Shown one piece after another: positions 33,720 through 42,355 of a DNA stretch of 64,000 nt (position 1 is its first letter; each line of letters starts with the position of its first letter). The DNA is from JABDMH01 sp050298535. Its GTDB lineage: Bacteria; Bacteroidota; Bacteroidia; Chitinophagales; Saprospiraceae. The position numbers and the translations under genes are program-made. Where the stretch lies: assembly GCA_050298535.1 (NCBI GenBank), contig JBNKUI010000086.1:1-64000 (forward strand), read 5' to 3'. Under the pieces are notes generated by a model, which saw nothing but the letters and a program-made list of their open reading frames with translations, was not told the DNA's origin and ran no database searches.

Positions 33720-35135
33720 ATGAAAATAGAACAGATTTATACAGGATGTTTAGCTCAAGGAGCTTATTATATCGAGAGTGAGGGTGAAATTGCCATCATC
33801 GATCCACTGAGAGAAGTAGAGCCTTATATTGAAAAGGCAAATGCTGCCGGTGGTAAAATTAAATACATTTTCGAAACACATTTCCATGCAGATTTTGTAA
33901 GTGGTCATGTGACTCTAGCAGAAAAAACTGGAGCCCCTATCATTTATGGTCCCAATGCTAATCCCAGTTTTGATGCTCATGTAGCCAAGGATGGGGAGAC
34001 CTTTAAATTGGGCAAAGTAACTTTTGTCGTATTGCACACACCGGGACATACTATGGAGTCTACCACCTATCTTCTCAAGGATGAGGAGGGTAAGGATCAT
34101 GCAATTTTCTCAGGTGACACTCTGTTTCTCGGGGATGTGGGCCGACCAGATCTTGCTCAGAAAGCAGCACATATGACGCAGGAGGAATTGGCAGGATTGC
34201 TATTTGACAGCCTCCGCAAAAAGATTATGCCTCTGAGTGATGACGTGGTCGTTTACCCCGCGCATGGTGCAGGTTCGGCTTGTGGTAAAAACATGATGAA
34301 GGAAACGGTCGATACCCTAGGTAACCAGAAAAAGGTAAATTATGCCTTGAGGGCAGATATGACCAAGGATGAATTTATCAAAGAGGTAACAGATGGATTA
34401 CTACCTCCCCCAGCATATTTCCCACTCAATGTAAAAATGAATAAGGAGGGGTACGAGAGCATTGATAAAGTATTGTATCAGGGGACGCGGGCACTAGATC
34501 CAGAAGCTTTTGAATTGGAGGCTGAACAGCACGATGCCCTTGTATTGGATGTACGCCATCAGGATGAGTTTAGGAAGGGTTTTGTACCAAGATCAATCTT
34601 CATTGGTTTGGACGGTGATTTTGCACCATGGGTAGGTGCTCTTGTGAAAGATACTTTGACACCGATTTTATTAGTGGTTCCTGAAGGCAAGGAAGAGGAA
34701 GCAGTTACCAGATTGGCAAGAGTGGGCTTTGACAATACAATAGGATATTTAGAGGGAGGAGTTGAGGCATGGAGAAAGGCCGGTAAGGAAGTGGATACCG
34801 TGGAAAGAATATCTGCCGAAGAGTTGGCAGAAGAAACCAAAGAAGAAGGAGCTTTACCTGCTGTGTTTGATGTGCGAAAAGTGTCGGAGTACTTATCTGA
34901 GCATGTTATCGACGCTACTAATACCCCCCTCAGTAATCTAAATGATCATTTGGCTGAGTTTCCGAAGGAAAACACCTTTTATGTGCATTGTGCTAGTGGA
35001 TATAGGTCAATGATTTCAGCATCTATCTTAAAAGCTCGCGGGTATCACAATGTAATTGATATCGAAGGTGGATTTAAGGCATTACAAGAGACAGATGTAC
35101 CTGTAAGTGAGTATGTTTGTCCTACAACATTATAA
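33720..35135 (+). CDS. Persulfide dioxygenase-like MBL protein with two rhodanese domains
   Basis: 471 residues. The metallo-beta-lactamase domain (1-240) has THFHADFVSGH (His54, His56, Asp58), HTPGHT (His110), FSGDTLF (Asp133) and PAHGAG (His182), the ETHE1/Blh pattern for a mononuclear iron persulfide dioxygenase. Two rhodanese domains follow: the first (about 265-360) lacks the active-site cysteine, while the second (about 365-465) has HCASGYRS with Cys424. Together they should oxidise glutathione- or other persulfides to sulfite and transfer sulfane sulfur, detoxifying sulfide in the cytoplasm. Directly controlled by site C. Confidence 0.93.
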   Translation: MKIEQIYTGCLAQGAYYIESEGEIAIIDPLREVEPYIEKANAAGGKIKYIFETHFHADFVSGHVTLAEKTGAPIIYGPNANPSFDAHVAKDGETFKLGKVTFVVLHTPGHTMESTTYLLKDEEGKDHAIFSGDTLFLGDVGRPDLAQKAAHMTQEELAGLLFDSLRKKIMPLSDDVVVYPAHGAGSACGKNMMKETVDTLGNQKKVNYALRADMTKDEFIKEVTDGLLPPPAYFPLNVKMNKEGYESIDKVLYQGTRALDPEAFELEAEQHDALVLDVRHQDEFRKGFVPRSIFIGLDGDFAPWVGALVKDTLTPILLVVPEGKEEEAVTRLARVGFDNTIGYLEGGVEAWRKAGKEVDTVERISAEELAEETKEEGALPAVFDVRKVSEYLSEHVIDATNTPLSNLNDHLAEFPKENTFYVHCASGYRSMISASILKARGYHNVIDIEGGFKALQETDVPVSEYVCPTTL

Positions 35136-35148
35136 ATTAGATAAAGAG

Positions 35149-35355
35149 ATGACGTTGACGTTGAAAGTGGATAACGTAAAGTGCGGCGGTTGTGTAAGTG
35201 CAATAAAGGACCGACTTTTATACATCGGAGGAATAGACTCTGTGGAAGTGGAAATTGAAACAGGACGTGTACGGATTGTCGGAGCGAAAACGATTGATCA
35301 GAAAAGAGTGGTCAGTGATTTGGAAAATATAGGATATCCTCCGAATCTTTCATGA
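35149..35355 (+). CDS. Heavy-metal-associated (HMA) domain protein
   Basis: 68 residues from the ATG at 35149, chosen over 35107 because it does not overlap the previous gene and starts at the first strand of the fold. MTLTLKVDNVKCGGCVSAIKDRL carries the metal-binding motif as CGGC, and the second half (VEVEIETGRVRIVG ... VVSDLENIGYPP) completes a ferredoxin-like fold as in CopZ chaperones. It may bind copper or, given its neighbours, sulfane sulfur. It follows the MBL-rhodanese gene by 13 bases and ends the transcript before a terminator. Confidence 0.85.
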   Translation: MTLTLKVDNVKCGGCVSAIKDRLLYIGGIDSVEVEIETGRVRIVGAKTIDQKRVVSDLENIGYPPNLS

Positions 35356-35404
35356 TTTGTGAAGTTTAGAGAAGTTTTTAGATGTTAATTTAATTGGTTA
35401 CAAA

Positions 35405-35447
35405 AGGCTCTTTTTTTAGTCGTGTGTTAAAAGGAGAGTCTTTTTTT
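35405..35447 (+). terminator. Intrinsic terminator between HMA and YeeE genes
   Basis: The arms 35405-35418 and 35428-35441 can form a 14-bp stem, with three G-T wobbles and a nine-base loop, followed by a T-run (35441-35447). It closes the persulfide dioxygenase-HMA transcript and implies that the two YeeE/YedE genes have their own promoter. Confidence 0.7.
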
Positions 35448-35477
35448 GATCTTTCATTTTTTTAAACACTTTTTGAA

Positions 35478-36059
35478 ATGTTAGAATTTATTTCTCAACC
35501 GTGGCACTGGGCAGTGAGTGGTGTTATGATCGTTGTAGTCATGTTCTTGCTACTATGGTTTGGTGGTGAATTTGGGGTGTCTGCCAATTTACGGACATTA
35601 TGTGCCATTGGGGGAGCCGGAAAAAAATATAAGTTTTTCGACTTTGACTGGAAGTCGCAGATTTGGAATCTGGTGTTTATTGGAGGTGCGGTCATTGGTG
35701 GATTTATTGCATCCCATTATTTGCAAAGCCCTGACCCTGTCGCCATTTCTGAAAGCACCCAATCTTACCTGGAAACTGTAGGGGTACACACGCCCCAAAC
35801 GATGAGTGATGGTGCAGGTTTCGTTCCCTCCGAGATTTTTGATGGTGCTAATTTGTTTACACTTAAATCTCTCATTATTCTTGTTATAGGTGGTTTTCTG
35901 GTCGGATTCGGTACTCGATACGCCGGAGGCTGTACTTCAGGTCATGCGATCAGTGGATTATCGAATTTACAATTGCCATCACTTATTGCAGTCATAGGTT
36001 TTTTCATCGGAGGACTTATTATGACACATTTTATTTTACCGCACATTCTCACACTCTAA
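35478..36059 (+). CDS. YeeE/YedE family sulfur transporter, first half
   Basis: 193 residues with four to five hydrophobic helices. The motif FGTRYAGGCTSGHAISGLSNLQLPS contains the conserved GGCTSGH cysteine segment of YeeE/YedE (TsuA-like) proteins, which import thiosulfate or other sulfane sulfur by relaying it between cysteines. In this group the transporter is split; the second half is the next gene, three bases downstream. Such pairs are commonly linked with rhodanese and persulfide dioxygenase genes. Confidence 0.9.
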   Translation: MLEFISQPWHWAVSGVMIVVVMFLLLWFGGEFGVSANLRTLCAIGGAGKKYKFFDFDWKSQIWNLVFIGGAVIGGFIASHYLQSPDPVAISESTQSYLETVGVHTPQTMSDGAGFVPSEIFDGANLFTLKSLIILVIGGFLVGFGTRYAGGCTSGHAISGLSNLQLPSLIAVIGFFIGGLIMTHFILPHILTL

Positions 36060-36062
36060 ATA

Positions 36063-36482
36063 ATGAACATGAAATTTCTAAAATATTTGCTAGTAGGAGT
36101 TCTCTTTGGTATTGTCATGACAAAGTCCGAGGCAATTTCGTGGTTTCGTATTCAGGAAATGTTCCGATTTGAGAGCTTTCATATGTACGGAATAATAGGA
36201 ACGGCAGTAATCCTGGGTGCTATAATGGTTGCCATCGTAAAAAAGACCCATTTCAAGAATATATCGGGTGATATTATCTCATTTAATCCCAAAAATATGA
36301 GCATACCAAGATATCTGATCGGTGGATCGATATTTGGTCTGGGGTGGGCTATGACTGGTGCATGCCCAGGTCCTCTTTTTACATTAGTTGGGCATGGAAT
36401 CTGGACGATACTCATTGTAATTGTCAGTTCAATATTTGGAACTTTCGCCTACGGAGCTCTTCGAGATTATTTACCTCATTAG
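36063..36482 (+). CDS. YeeE/YedE family sulfur transporter, second half
   Basis: 139 residues with about four hydrophobic segments. GGSIFGLGWAMTGACPGPLFTLVGHG carries the second conserved cysteine (GACPGP) of the YeeE/YedE family. The preceding gene supplies the GGCTSGH half, so both together make a full pseudo-symmetric transporter. An ATG at 36069 is an alternative start. The end lies 112 bases before the porin gene. Confidence 0.9.
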   Translation: MNMKFLKYLLVGVLFGIVMTKSEAISWFRIQEMFRFESFHMYGIIGTAVILGAIMVAIVKKTHFKNISGDIISFNPKNMSIPRYLIGGSIFGLGWAMTGACPGPLFTLVGHGIWTILIVIVSSIFGTFAYGALRDYLPH

Positions 36483-36528
36483 AGCATTTTATTGCTGAAA
36501 TGTAATCGGACTTAAGTCTAGCAAAAGG

Positions 36529-36552
36529 TACTTTTTTAGATCACGTGACCTA
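36529..36552 (+). promoter_or_regulatory. Palindrome over a possible porin promoter
   Basis: TAGATCACGTGACCTA (36537-36552) is palindromic in seven of eight base pairs. It contains GTGAT-like half-sites but in outward orientation, unlike sites A-C. Just before it, TACTTTTT (36529-36536) resembles a -7 element, so the palindrome would lie at the start of transcription. It may be a distinct operator for the porin gene. Confidence 0.4.
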
Positions 36553-36594
36553 CCATGCTCGTAGAGTAATGCGGTGGGCCCAATCTCTTATGCA

Positions 36595-37869
36595 ATGGAT
36601 AATTTATATATACACTGGTTTCTGACGTTTCTGCTCTTTGGGATTGGCAGTGTATGGGTGAGTGGGCAAGAGTCATCTTTTGAGTCGTTTAAGCCCACCG
36701 TTCAACCCATTGTTGCCTGGCAAATATGGAGTACCTACACCATAGGGCAGGAAGTATTTGATGGTACATCGTACATCCCGGTAGAAAATCGGTTCAATAC
36801 ACAGATACGTCGATCACGTTTTGGTGTGAAGGGAGAACTGACTCCCTCTATTTCCTATAATCTAACAGTTGCATTAGACTTCATTGGCAGAGATGTATTG
36901 TCTGCCACATATGGAGGATCCAACAATGGTGCTTTTCCGACTTTTGGTTTGTGGAATGCTTTCCTACGTTGGAAGATTGACAAAAACAGTGATTTGTGGC
37001 ACCTTACGCTTGGATATACACCGCTCAACATAGGAAGAGAGAATTTCACTGGGGCATTGGCCAGCATTTCCTATGAGAAATCTTGGTCTCAAAATACTCA
37101 AAGAAGACATCTCACAGGTAATGGACCTGGCCGATCCATGGGGCTTAACTTGGGAGGCCAAACTTCAACCGGACATCCATTGACAATTTCATATGATGTG
37201 GGCATCTTTAATCCAGTTTTTCAGGCTCTCAATGGTAATTCAACGGGATCTAAGACCTCGCTCCTTACCGTAGGACGATTAGCGTTACATTTTGGAGACC
37301 CCGAAAGTATGTTATATTCCACGTCACACAAAGTCAACTATTTTGGGCAGCGAAATGGAGTGACTGTCGCAGTAGCGGGAGCTTATCAGGGTGAAACAGA
37401 TCTTTTTATTGAAAATAGTGCTTTTGGATTTGACTGGTTGGGCAATTGGAAGGAACTCAGTATTGATGGAGATTGGTTATGGCTGCATCGTCAGGGAAAT
37501 CAAAGCGCTAAGTCAAATAGCCAGGTTGGTTATCTTCGATTGGGATACAGCTATCATTTGCATTCTGGACACTTCCTCGAACCCACGATCACATTTACAC
37601 GATTTGAAGGTACCCTGGATTCTCAAGGTATAGATGACGCTTTAGCTCTTGATAGTGATGCAGGGACATTTCAGAATATCGATGTCGGTATTAACTATTA
37701 TTTTTCACCCAAGTTGAAACTTTCATTACACTACGTGATCCTCGATGGTAATCAGGGAGAAACCGAAGATGGATTACCGCTACCCCTAAATCCTTATTTT
37801 GTACAGAGTGGGGTAGGTGCTATTAAGCGTGGTGATTTTGTCGGGTTGGAGGTAGTGGCATCTCTTTAG
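36595..37869 (+). CDS. Outer-membrane porin (phosphate-selective porin O/P-like)
   Basis: About 424 residues from the ATG at 36595; a GTG at 36574 would add seven residues. A signal peptide (to about VWVSGQ) is followed by beta-barrel sequence: alternating hydrophobic strands with aromatic girdle residues (RSRFGVKGEL, ISYNLTVALDF, WHLTLGYTPLN) and a C-terminal strand ending in a hydrophobic residue (FVGLEVVASL). The pattern fits OprO/OprP-type anion-selective porins. As the last gene of the sulfur cluster it may admit sulfate or thiosulfate, which is inference. Confidence 0.82.
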   Translation: MDNLYIHWFLTFLLFGIGSVWVSGQESSFESFKPTVQPIVAWQIWSTYTIGQEVFDGTSYIPVENRFNTQIRRSRFGVKGELTPSISYNLTVALDFIGRDVLSATYGGSNNGAFPTFGLWNAFLRWKIDKNSDLWHLTLGYTPLNIGRENFTGALASISYEKSWSQNTQRRHLTGNGPGRSMGLNLGGQTSTGHPLTISYDVGIFNPVFQALNGNSTGSKTSLLTVGRLALHFGDPESMLYSTSHKVNYFGQRNGVTVAVAGAYQGETDLFIENSAFGFDWLGNWKELSIDGDWLWLHRQGNQSAKSNSQVGYLRLGYSYHLHSGHFLEPTITFTRFEGTLDSQGIDDALALDSDAGTFQNIDVGINYYFSPKLKLSLHYVILDGNQGETEDGLPLPLNPYFVQSGVGAIKRGDFVGLEVVASL

Positions 37870-37908
37870 AAGGCACGTATAAAAAATGAGACGGCTTTGT
37901 TTCGCAGA

Positions 37909-38418
37909 TTAAAGAAGGTAGTGACCAAGTAGTATGTTTTTATGGTGGATGGCATGTCCTGAGATTACAAATCCGATCGCCAGCGCAGAAATTTCAATAT
38001 TACTACAAAGTCCTTTGCGCTGCAGCATTTCGTCTGGAATATGCCGGAACAAAAATAAAGTGCTGTTTCTTACTAATGCATATTCCTGCAATAATTCTTC
38101 GGTATCCTTTTTAGGGATGTATGTGTCTCTGGCAATAATATCCTGATTATATCCTGGTAGTGGCGTTTTATCACCTCGCATGATACGTAGGGCACGACTG
38201 CTTTGTATGCGTTCATTGTCTATGACGTGTTGAAGGACCTGATTTACGGTCCATTTATCTTTCTCATATGCATAGAGTCCCTGAGTCTTCAACTTGCCTG
38301 CGATATCATCAAATAAATTCTGGGTGTCTTCCAGTGTTGACAGTAGGTCGACATCTGGCGTCTTGTGTATGTAGCGATCAAAGAATTCGGGAAAATCACC
38401 GATGTCTTTCTTTCTCAT
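37909..38418 (-). CDS. DinB family protein
   Basis: 169 residues. A four-helix-bundle DinB/YfiT-like protein is indicated by KWTVNQVLQHVIDNERIQSSRALRI (first metal histidine) and by the C-terminal VISGHAIHHKNIL (second and third histidines). The family includes metal-dependent thiol transferases such as bacillithiol S-transferases, but many members are uncharacterised. Its start overlaps the end of the upstream DJ-1/PfpI gene (ATGA). A second DinB protein is at 62753-63277. Confidence 0.87.
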   Translation of the reverse strand: MRKKDIGDFPEFFDRYIHKTPDVDLLSTLEDTQNLFDDIAGKLKTQGLYAYEKDKWTVNQVLQHVIDNERIQSSRALRIMRGDKTPLPGYNQDIIARDTYIPKKDTEELLQEYALVRNSTLFLFRHIPDEMLQRKGLCSNIEISALAIGFVISGHAIHHKNILLGHYLL

Positions 38419-39437
38419 TTTATTTTCTTGAAAATTCGATCTTCATCAGGAACCTTATAGCCAAGAACCCTGTCTTGATCGTCACGTATGAATTGTACAG
38501 GTTCTGCATTTATATTTGAAAATAAGTCTGGTCCCTCATGAAATAGTGGGAAGATATTTTTGTCAATTACTGCCCATAAATCACCTTTTTCGTCTAGGGT
38601 GATACGAATAAGCTCAGGTCCCGTAAATTCATATGATCCAGTGAATGCCTGGAGGTCCTCTTCAGAAACATGTACTGAATTAGTGTATTCTTCGTACATA
38701 ATCAAACCATTTTCTGGTTGCCAATATTCATACTCCATATAGAAGGCCGTCTTACGCGCCATATTGTAACCCAGAAGCTTTTGCACTAGATGCAGCGCTC
38801 CGTCAATTCCGGCTGATACTCCTGCTGTGGTCATAATCCGTCCATTATCTACGAAACGCACATTTCTATGGACATTGACCTTTGGATAATTTGTTTCCAG
38901 GCGATCTAATGTGCCATGGAAAGTAGTAGCCGATTGATTGTCCAGGAGTCCTGCTTCAGCAAGTGCTAGAGCACCGGTGCAAACCGAGAAGAATTGTGTA
39001 TGACTGGATTGTCGACGTAACCAGGAGACCAGCAGAGTATCTTCGAAAAAAATATCCGAATTTCCTCCGAAAAGTGCAACAATGTCTGCATTCGGGGCAT
39101 TTTCTAGCGTATAATCTCCTTGAATATTTAGAATTCCCTGAGATTTTATAGGGTCCTTTTCCTTGGTAATGGTAAATACTTGAAATCCTGCATAAGAAAA
39201 GACCTCCATGGGGCCAGCGAAATCCAGAACCTCAATACCATCCTGCAGGTAAAATGCAATTGTTTTCATTTCAGATGTTGCTCGAAGCATCATTTGACAG
39301 TGTGGACAGACTCCTGACCGATCAAAAGCAAGTGTGTCACATGACTGTCCACAGGGAGGACATTTATATATTACCTCTTGGCCAGAGGAAGTTGAATAAA
39401 CTGCAAGAATTAGTAAGACATGGATAAATAGTCGCAT
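38415..39437 (-). CDS. Exported DJ-1/PfpI domain protein with zinc-ribbon-like N-terminus
   Basis: About 340 residues from the ATG at 39437, which begins a signal peptide (LFIHVLLILAVYSTSSGQ). Two CxxC pairs follow directly (CPPCGQSC and CPHCQ), resembling a heavy-metal-binding or zinc-ribbon motif. Residues about 55-235 are a DJ-1/PfpI domain with the nucleophile cysteine in FFSVCTGALALAEAG and the AGVSAGIDGALHLV helix seen in the GATase1 domain of GlxA-like regulators, but no AraC domain follows. The last 80 residues are a separate small domain. Coupled to dinB downstream; the next gene upstream is a GlxA-type regulator with the same domain. Confidence 0.8.
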   Translation of the reverse strand: MRLFIHVLLILAVYSTSSGQEVIYKCPPCGQSCDTLAFDRSGVCPHCQMMLRATSEMKTIAFYLQDGIEVLDFAGPMEVFSYAGFQVFTITKEKDPIKSQGILNIQGDYTLENAPNADIVALFGGNSDIFFEDTLLVSWLRRQSSHTQFFSVCTGALALAEAGLLDNQSATTFHGTLDRLETNYPKVNVHRNVRFVDNGRIMTTAGVSAGIDGALHLVQKLLGYNMARKTAFYMEYEYWQPENGLIMYEEYTNSVHVSEEDLQAFTGSYEFTGPELIRITLDEKGDLWAVIDKNIFPLFHEGPDLFSNINAEPVQFIRDDQDRVLGYKVPDEDRIFKKIK

Positions 39438-39537
39438 GAGATCTGTATCTTCTTTAGGTGAAGATATAGAAGTGATCTTGCCGAGGTAGGACAAAAGAGC
39501 GCAATATTCGGACAATTCGACTCTAAAATAGAAATAC

Positions 39538-40509
39538 TTATACGTGAGAAATGGGAATTTTCTCCCGGTATTTTTTCAGCAAGTTTCGAAGTTGATTTAC
39601 ACTCCTAAGGCCAACCTCGGCAGTGATATTCTCCATCGTTTCTCCCTGAGAAGTTAATTGAAGTGCCTTTTCAATCCGTATTTTTTCAATATACTGACCA
39701 ATCGTTATGCCAGTCACCTTCTTAAAATTTCGAGATAGGTTTCGGGCACTCATATGGACCTGTATGGCAAGTGATGTAATCGTATGACGCCCCGTCATGT
39801 CTCTGCTTATGATATCCTGGACTTCATGAATACGTTGATCTAAATGGTTTCTATACTGGAGAAAAATGCTTAATTGTGGATCTGCCGGACCACGCCGTAA
39901 ATAGACGACAACCTCTTTGGCAATTCTTGTGGCGAATAGAGGACCATATAATTGCTCCAGGATATATAGAGACATATCAATGCCGGAAGCCACTCCTGCA
40001 CTGGAAAGTATGTTAGCGTCCTCGACAAAAAGCCGGTCACAAAGTACTTCGATATCAGGATAGCGAGTCCTTAGCTGGTCAAAGTATTTCCAATGTGTGG
40101 TAGCTTGTTTCTTATCCAATAATCCCGCATGGGCTAGAAAGAATGTCCCGGTACATATTGAGCAGATTCTAGCTCCATTTTCATGCTGAATCTTCATCCA
40201 GGAATAAAACGCACGGAGTCCTACTTTGAAGTCATGGGAGTCGAAAAAGCTCGCATCCACTCCGGGTATCATTAACCAATCTTTTTTCCCCAGTGCGAAG
40301 CTATCGTATTTTTTGAGCGATCCTAGTAGTAATCCAGCACTGCTCTTTTGCTCTTTGGTATCGTCAGGACTCAAAAAATGAAGTTCTATACCTGCCCCTT
40401 CTTCCTGAGCTTCGTAGAATATCTGTACTGGACCAGCTACGTCAAGTAGATGCACGCTGGATGGCACAAAGAAGAATACTCGATATGTAGACGCTGGATC
40501 CAAGTCCAC
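39538..40509 (-). CDS. GlxA-type transcriptional regulator (DJ-1/PfpI plus AraC domain)
   Basis: 323 residues. Residues 1-200 form the DJ-1/PfpI-like sensor domain with CSICTGTFFLAHAGLLD and SSAGVASGIDMSLYIL. Residues about 220-320 contain two AraC helix-turn-helices (TSLAIQVHMSARNLSRNFKKVTG and ENITAEVGLRSVNQLRNLLKKY). Such regulators respond to unknown ligands and are often next to the genes they control; here the adjacent exported DJ-1 protein and DinB are the likely targets. Gap to the next gene is 100 bases. Confidence 0.92.
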   Translation of the reverse strand: MDLDPASTYRVFFFVPSSVHLLDVAGPVQIFYEAQEEGAGIELHFLSPDDTKEQKSSAGLLLGSLKKYDSFALGKKDWLMIPGVDASFFDSHDFKVGLRAFYSWMKIQHENGARICSICTGTFFLAHAGLLDKKQATTHWKYFDQLRTRYPDIEVLCDRLFVEDANILSSAGVASGIDMSLYILEQLYGPLFATRIAKEVVVYLRRGPADPQLSIFLQYRNHLDQRIHEVQDIISRDMTGRHTITSLAIQVHMSARNLSRNFKKVTGITIGQYIEKIRIEKALQLTSQGETMENITAEVGLRSVNQLRNLLKKYREKIPISHV

Positions 40510-40535
40510 AAATTTACAAAGGAATTTAAAGACAC

Positions 40536-41579
40536 CTATTGTCCGGTATCTTTACTAGAGGCCCGTTCCTTCTTGCGAAAATACCGACGTGTGAGAAAAT
40601 TGTCTTGCAGGGCTTTGAGGTCTTCATTAAGTAATTCACTTCCTATTCGAATATTCTCGAGGGTGTTTTGAAGATTTTTAGCACTGATAGAATCATGCAT
40701 TAAGGTGTATAATACGCTCCTCTCTTCAACATTTATTTCATTGGAGAATTGTAATATATTCTGAGAAATCAATTCAAGATTTCGAGATGTATGCTGCAAA
40801 GAAGCAGCGATACTATCAATAGCTGAAAGCTGATCTCCCGATAGATGTTTTTCAAGATCTTCAGATACTGATTGAAGGGATTGCATAATAGTACTGTCAT
40901 ACAAGAGCCTGTTTAGATTGTTGGGTTGATTATTTAATTGATCCAAACTCTTCTTTAATTCATTTTCAATCGTAATTAACATTTGCGTACCCCGATCCAG
41001 ATTGCGTGCTGTATTCATCAGGTGAATTGTGAAAGAAGAGTCACTGAGCAGGGCAGCTACCAGTCCTTCACCTTCATTGATGGATCGTGAGGTTCTTAAG
41101 AATTCATATGACAACGCACTCAGATTTACTGATGTCTGACCAAAAGAATTCATGATCTCCTCCACTCCTTGCAATGAGGTTGAAGCCAAGTGGTCTCCCT
41201 CCTTGATAAAGGGTGCATTGCCTTCTCCTGGGTTTATATTGATCAGTGCACTGCCGACGATACCATCGACACCAATGGACACGATAGCATTTTTTCGGAC
41301 AAACTCCTTAGCATCCCTCTGTAGTCTCATGTCAATCTGAATAGTGGAGTCATTTATAATCTGAATTTGGTCTACGGTTCCAATCGTTATGCCCGAATAT
41401 CGTACGTTGTTACCCTTCTGAAGTCCTGCGGCATTTCCGAAGGAAGTATGGATGACAAAGTTGGATCCAAATAGACTCTTGTTGTTCCCAATGAGATAAA
41501 CTCCCAGAATTAACAGAATGGATACAATCGTGACGAAAATGCCAAGATAAATCGTTTGTGTTTGATACTTTTTCATCAC
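40536..41579 (-). CDS. mlaD: MlaD-like MCE domain protein
   Basis: 347 residues. One N-terminal transmembrane helix (about 8-27) anchors the protein; the MCE domain follows (SFGNAAGLQKGNNVRYSGITIGTVDQIQI). The C-terminal 200 residues are long amphipathic helices, typical of Bacteroidota and other MlaD homologues that build a needle or ring for lipid transfer between membranes. It is the third gene of an mlaE-mlaF-mlaD operon, each pair joined by an ATGA overlap. Confidence 0.9.
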   Translation of the reverse strand: MMKKYQTQTIYLGIFVTIVSILLILGVYLIGNNKSLFGSNFVIHTSFGNAAGLQKGNNVRYSGITIGTVDQIQIINDSTIQIDMRLQRDAKEFVRKNAIVSIGVDGIVGSALININPGEGNAPFIKEGDHLASTSLQGVEEIMNSFGQTSVNLSALSYEFLRTSRSINEGEGLVAALLSDSSFTIHLMNTARNLDRGTQMLITIENELKKSLDQLNNQPNNLNRLLYDSTIMQSLQSVSEDLEKHLSGDQLSAIDSIAASLQHTSRNLELISQNILQFSNEINVEERSVLYTLMHDSISAKNLQNTLENIRIGSELLNEDLKALQDNFLTRRYFRKKERASSKDTGQ

Positions 41580-42355
41580 TTGAAAAAGGCTTTGATTTTA
41601 GGATCCTCTGAATTATTTAATGCTGTAAAACTTCCCTCAGCATAATTGATACCGTCGACTAAAATTACCATTCTATTGGCGATGATACGAGCAAAGTCCA
41701 TATCGTGCGTTATGATCAAAGATGCTGTGTTATATTTCTCCTGAATGTCAAGAATCAATTTAATTATTTCCTTAGCCGTGATGGGATCCAGGCCGCTGCT
41801 AGGTTCGTCATATAAAATGATCTTAGGTCGCAAAATAATTGTTCGTGCCAGGGCCACCCGTTTTTTCATTCCTCCTGATAGTTCTTCCGGCATTAAATCG
41901 ATCGCATATCCCAGACCTACGCTTTCTAATGCCTCCAGTACAAGCCCCTCGATATCAATATTCTCCAGTTTTTCTGGATGTCGTCTCAGTGGAAATTCAA
42001 GATTCTCACGCACGGTCATGCTGTCGTAAAGTGCGCTTCCCTGGAATAGAAATCCCACATCAGCCCGTAGTAAGTCCATTTCCGACTGACTCAAAGAAGG
42101 CACATTTTTGCCCAGTACTTTCAGCAATCCTGAATCTGGTGTTTCCAGTCGGACAATGCATTTTAATAGTACGGATTTGCCAGATCCTGATCGTCCGATG
42201 ATCACTAGATTTTCACGTGCATGTAGTTGCAAATTGAACCCTCTCAGTACAGCATTCTTTCCAAAGGACTTCTTGAGGTTTCTGATTTCAATCAGTAGCT
42301 CTTCAGTGCCTTCATTATATTGTGAGGGAGCCCCTATTGCATTTTCCATTATCAT
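41576..42355 (-). CDS. mlaF: MlaF-like ABC transporter ATPase
   Basis: 259 residues. Walker A is GRSGSGKSVL, the signature LSGGMKKRVALART, Walker B IILYDEPSSGLDP and the H-loop ITHDMDF. LSGGMKKR is characteristic of the Mla/Ttg2A type of ATPase, which energises phospholipid transport to or from the outer membrane. The ATG at 42355 overlaps the mlaE stop as ATGA; its own stop overlaps mlaD. Confidence 0.94.
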   Translation of the reverse strand: MIMENAIGAPSQYNEGTEELLIEIRNLKKSFGKNAVLRGFNLQLHARENLVIIGRSGSGKSVLLKCIVRLETPDSGLLKVLGKNVPSLSQSEMDLLRADVGFLFQGSALYDSMTVRENLEFPLRRHPEKLENIDIEGLVLEALESVGLGYAIDLMPEELSGGMKKRVALARTIILRPKIILYDEPSSGLDPITAKEIIKLILDIQEKYNTASLIITHDMDFARIIANRMVILVDGINYAEGSFTALNNSEDPKIKAFFK

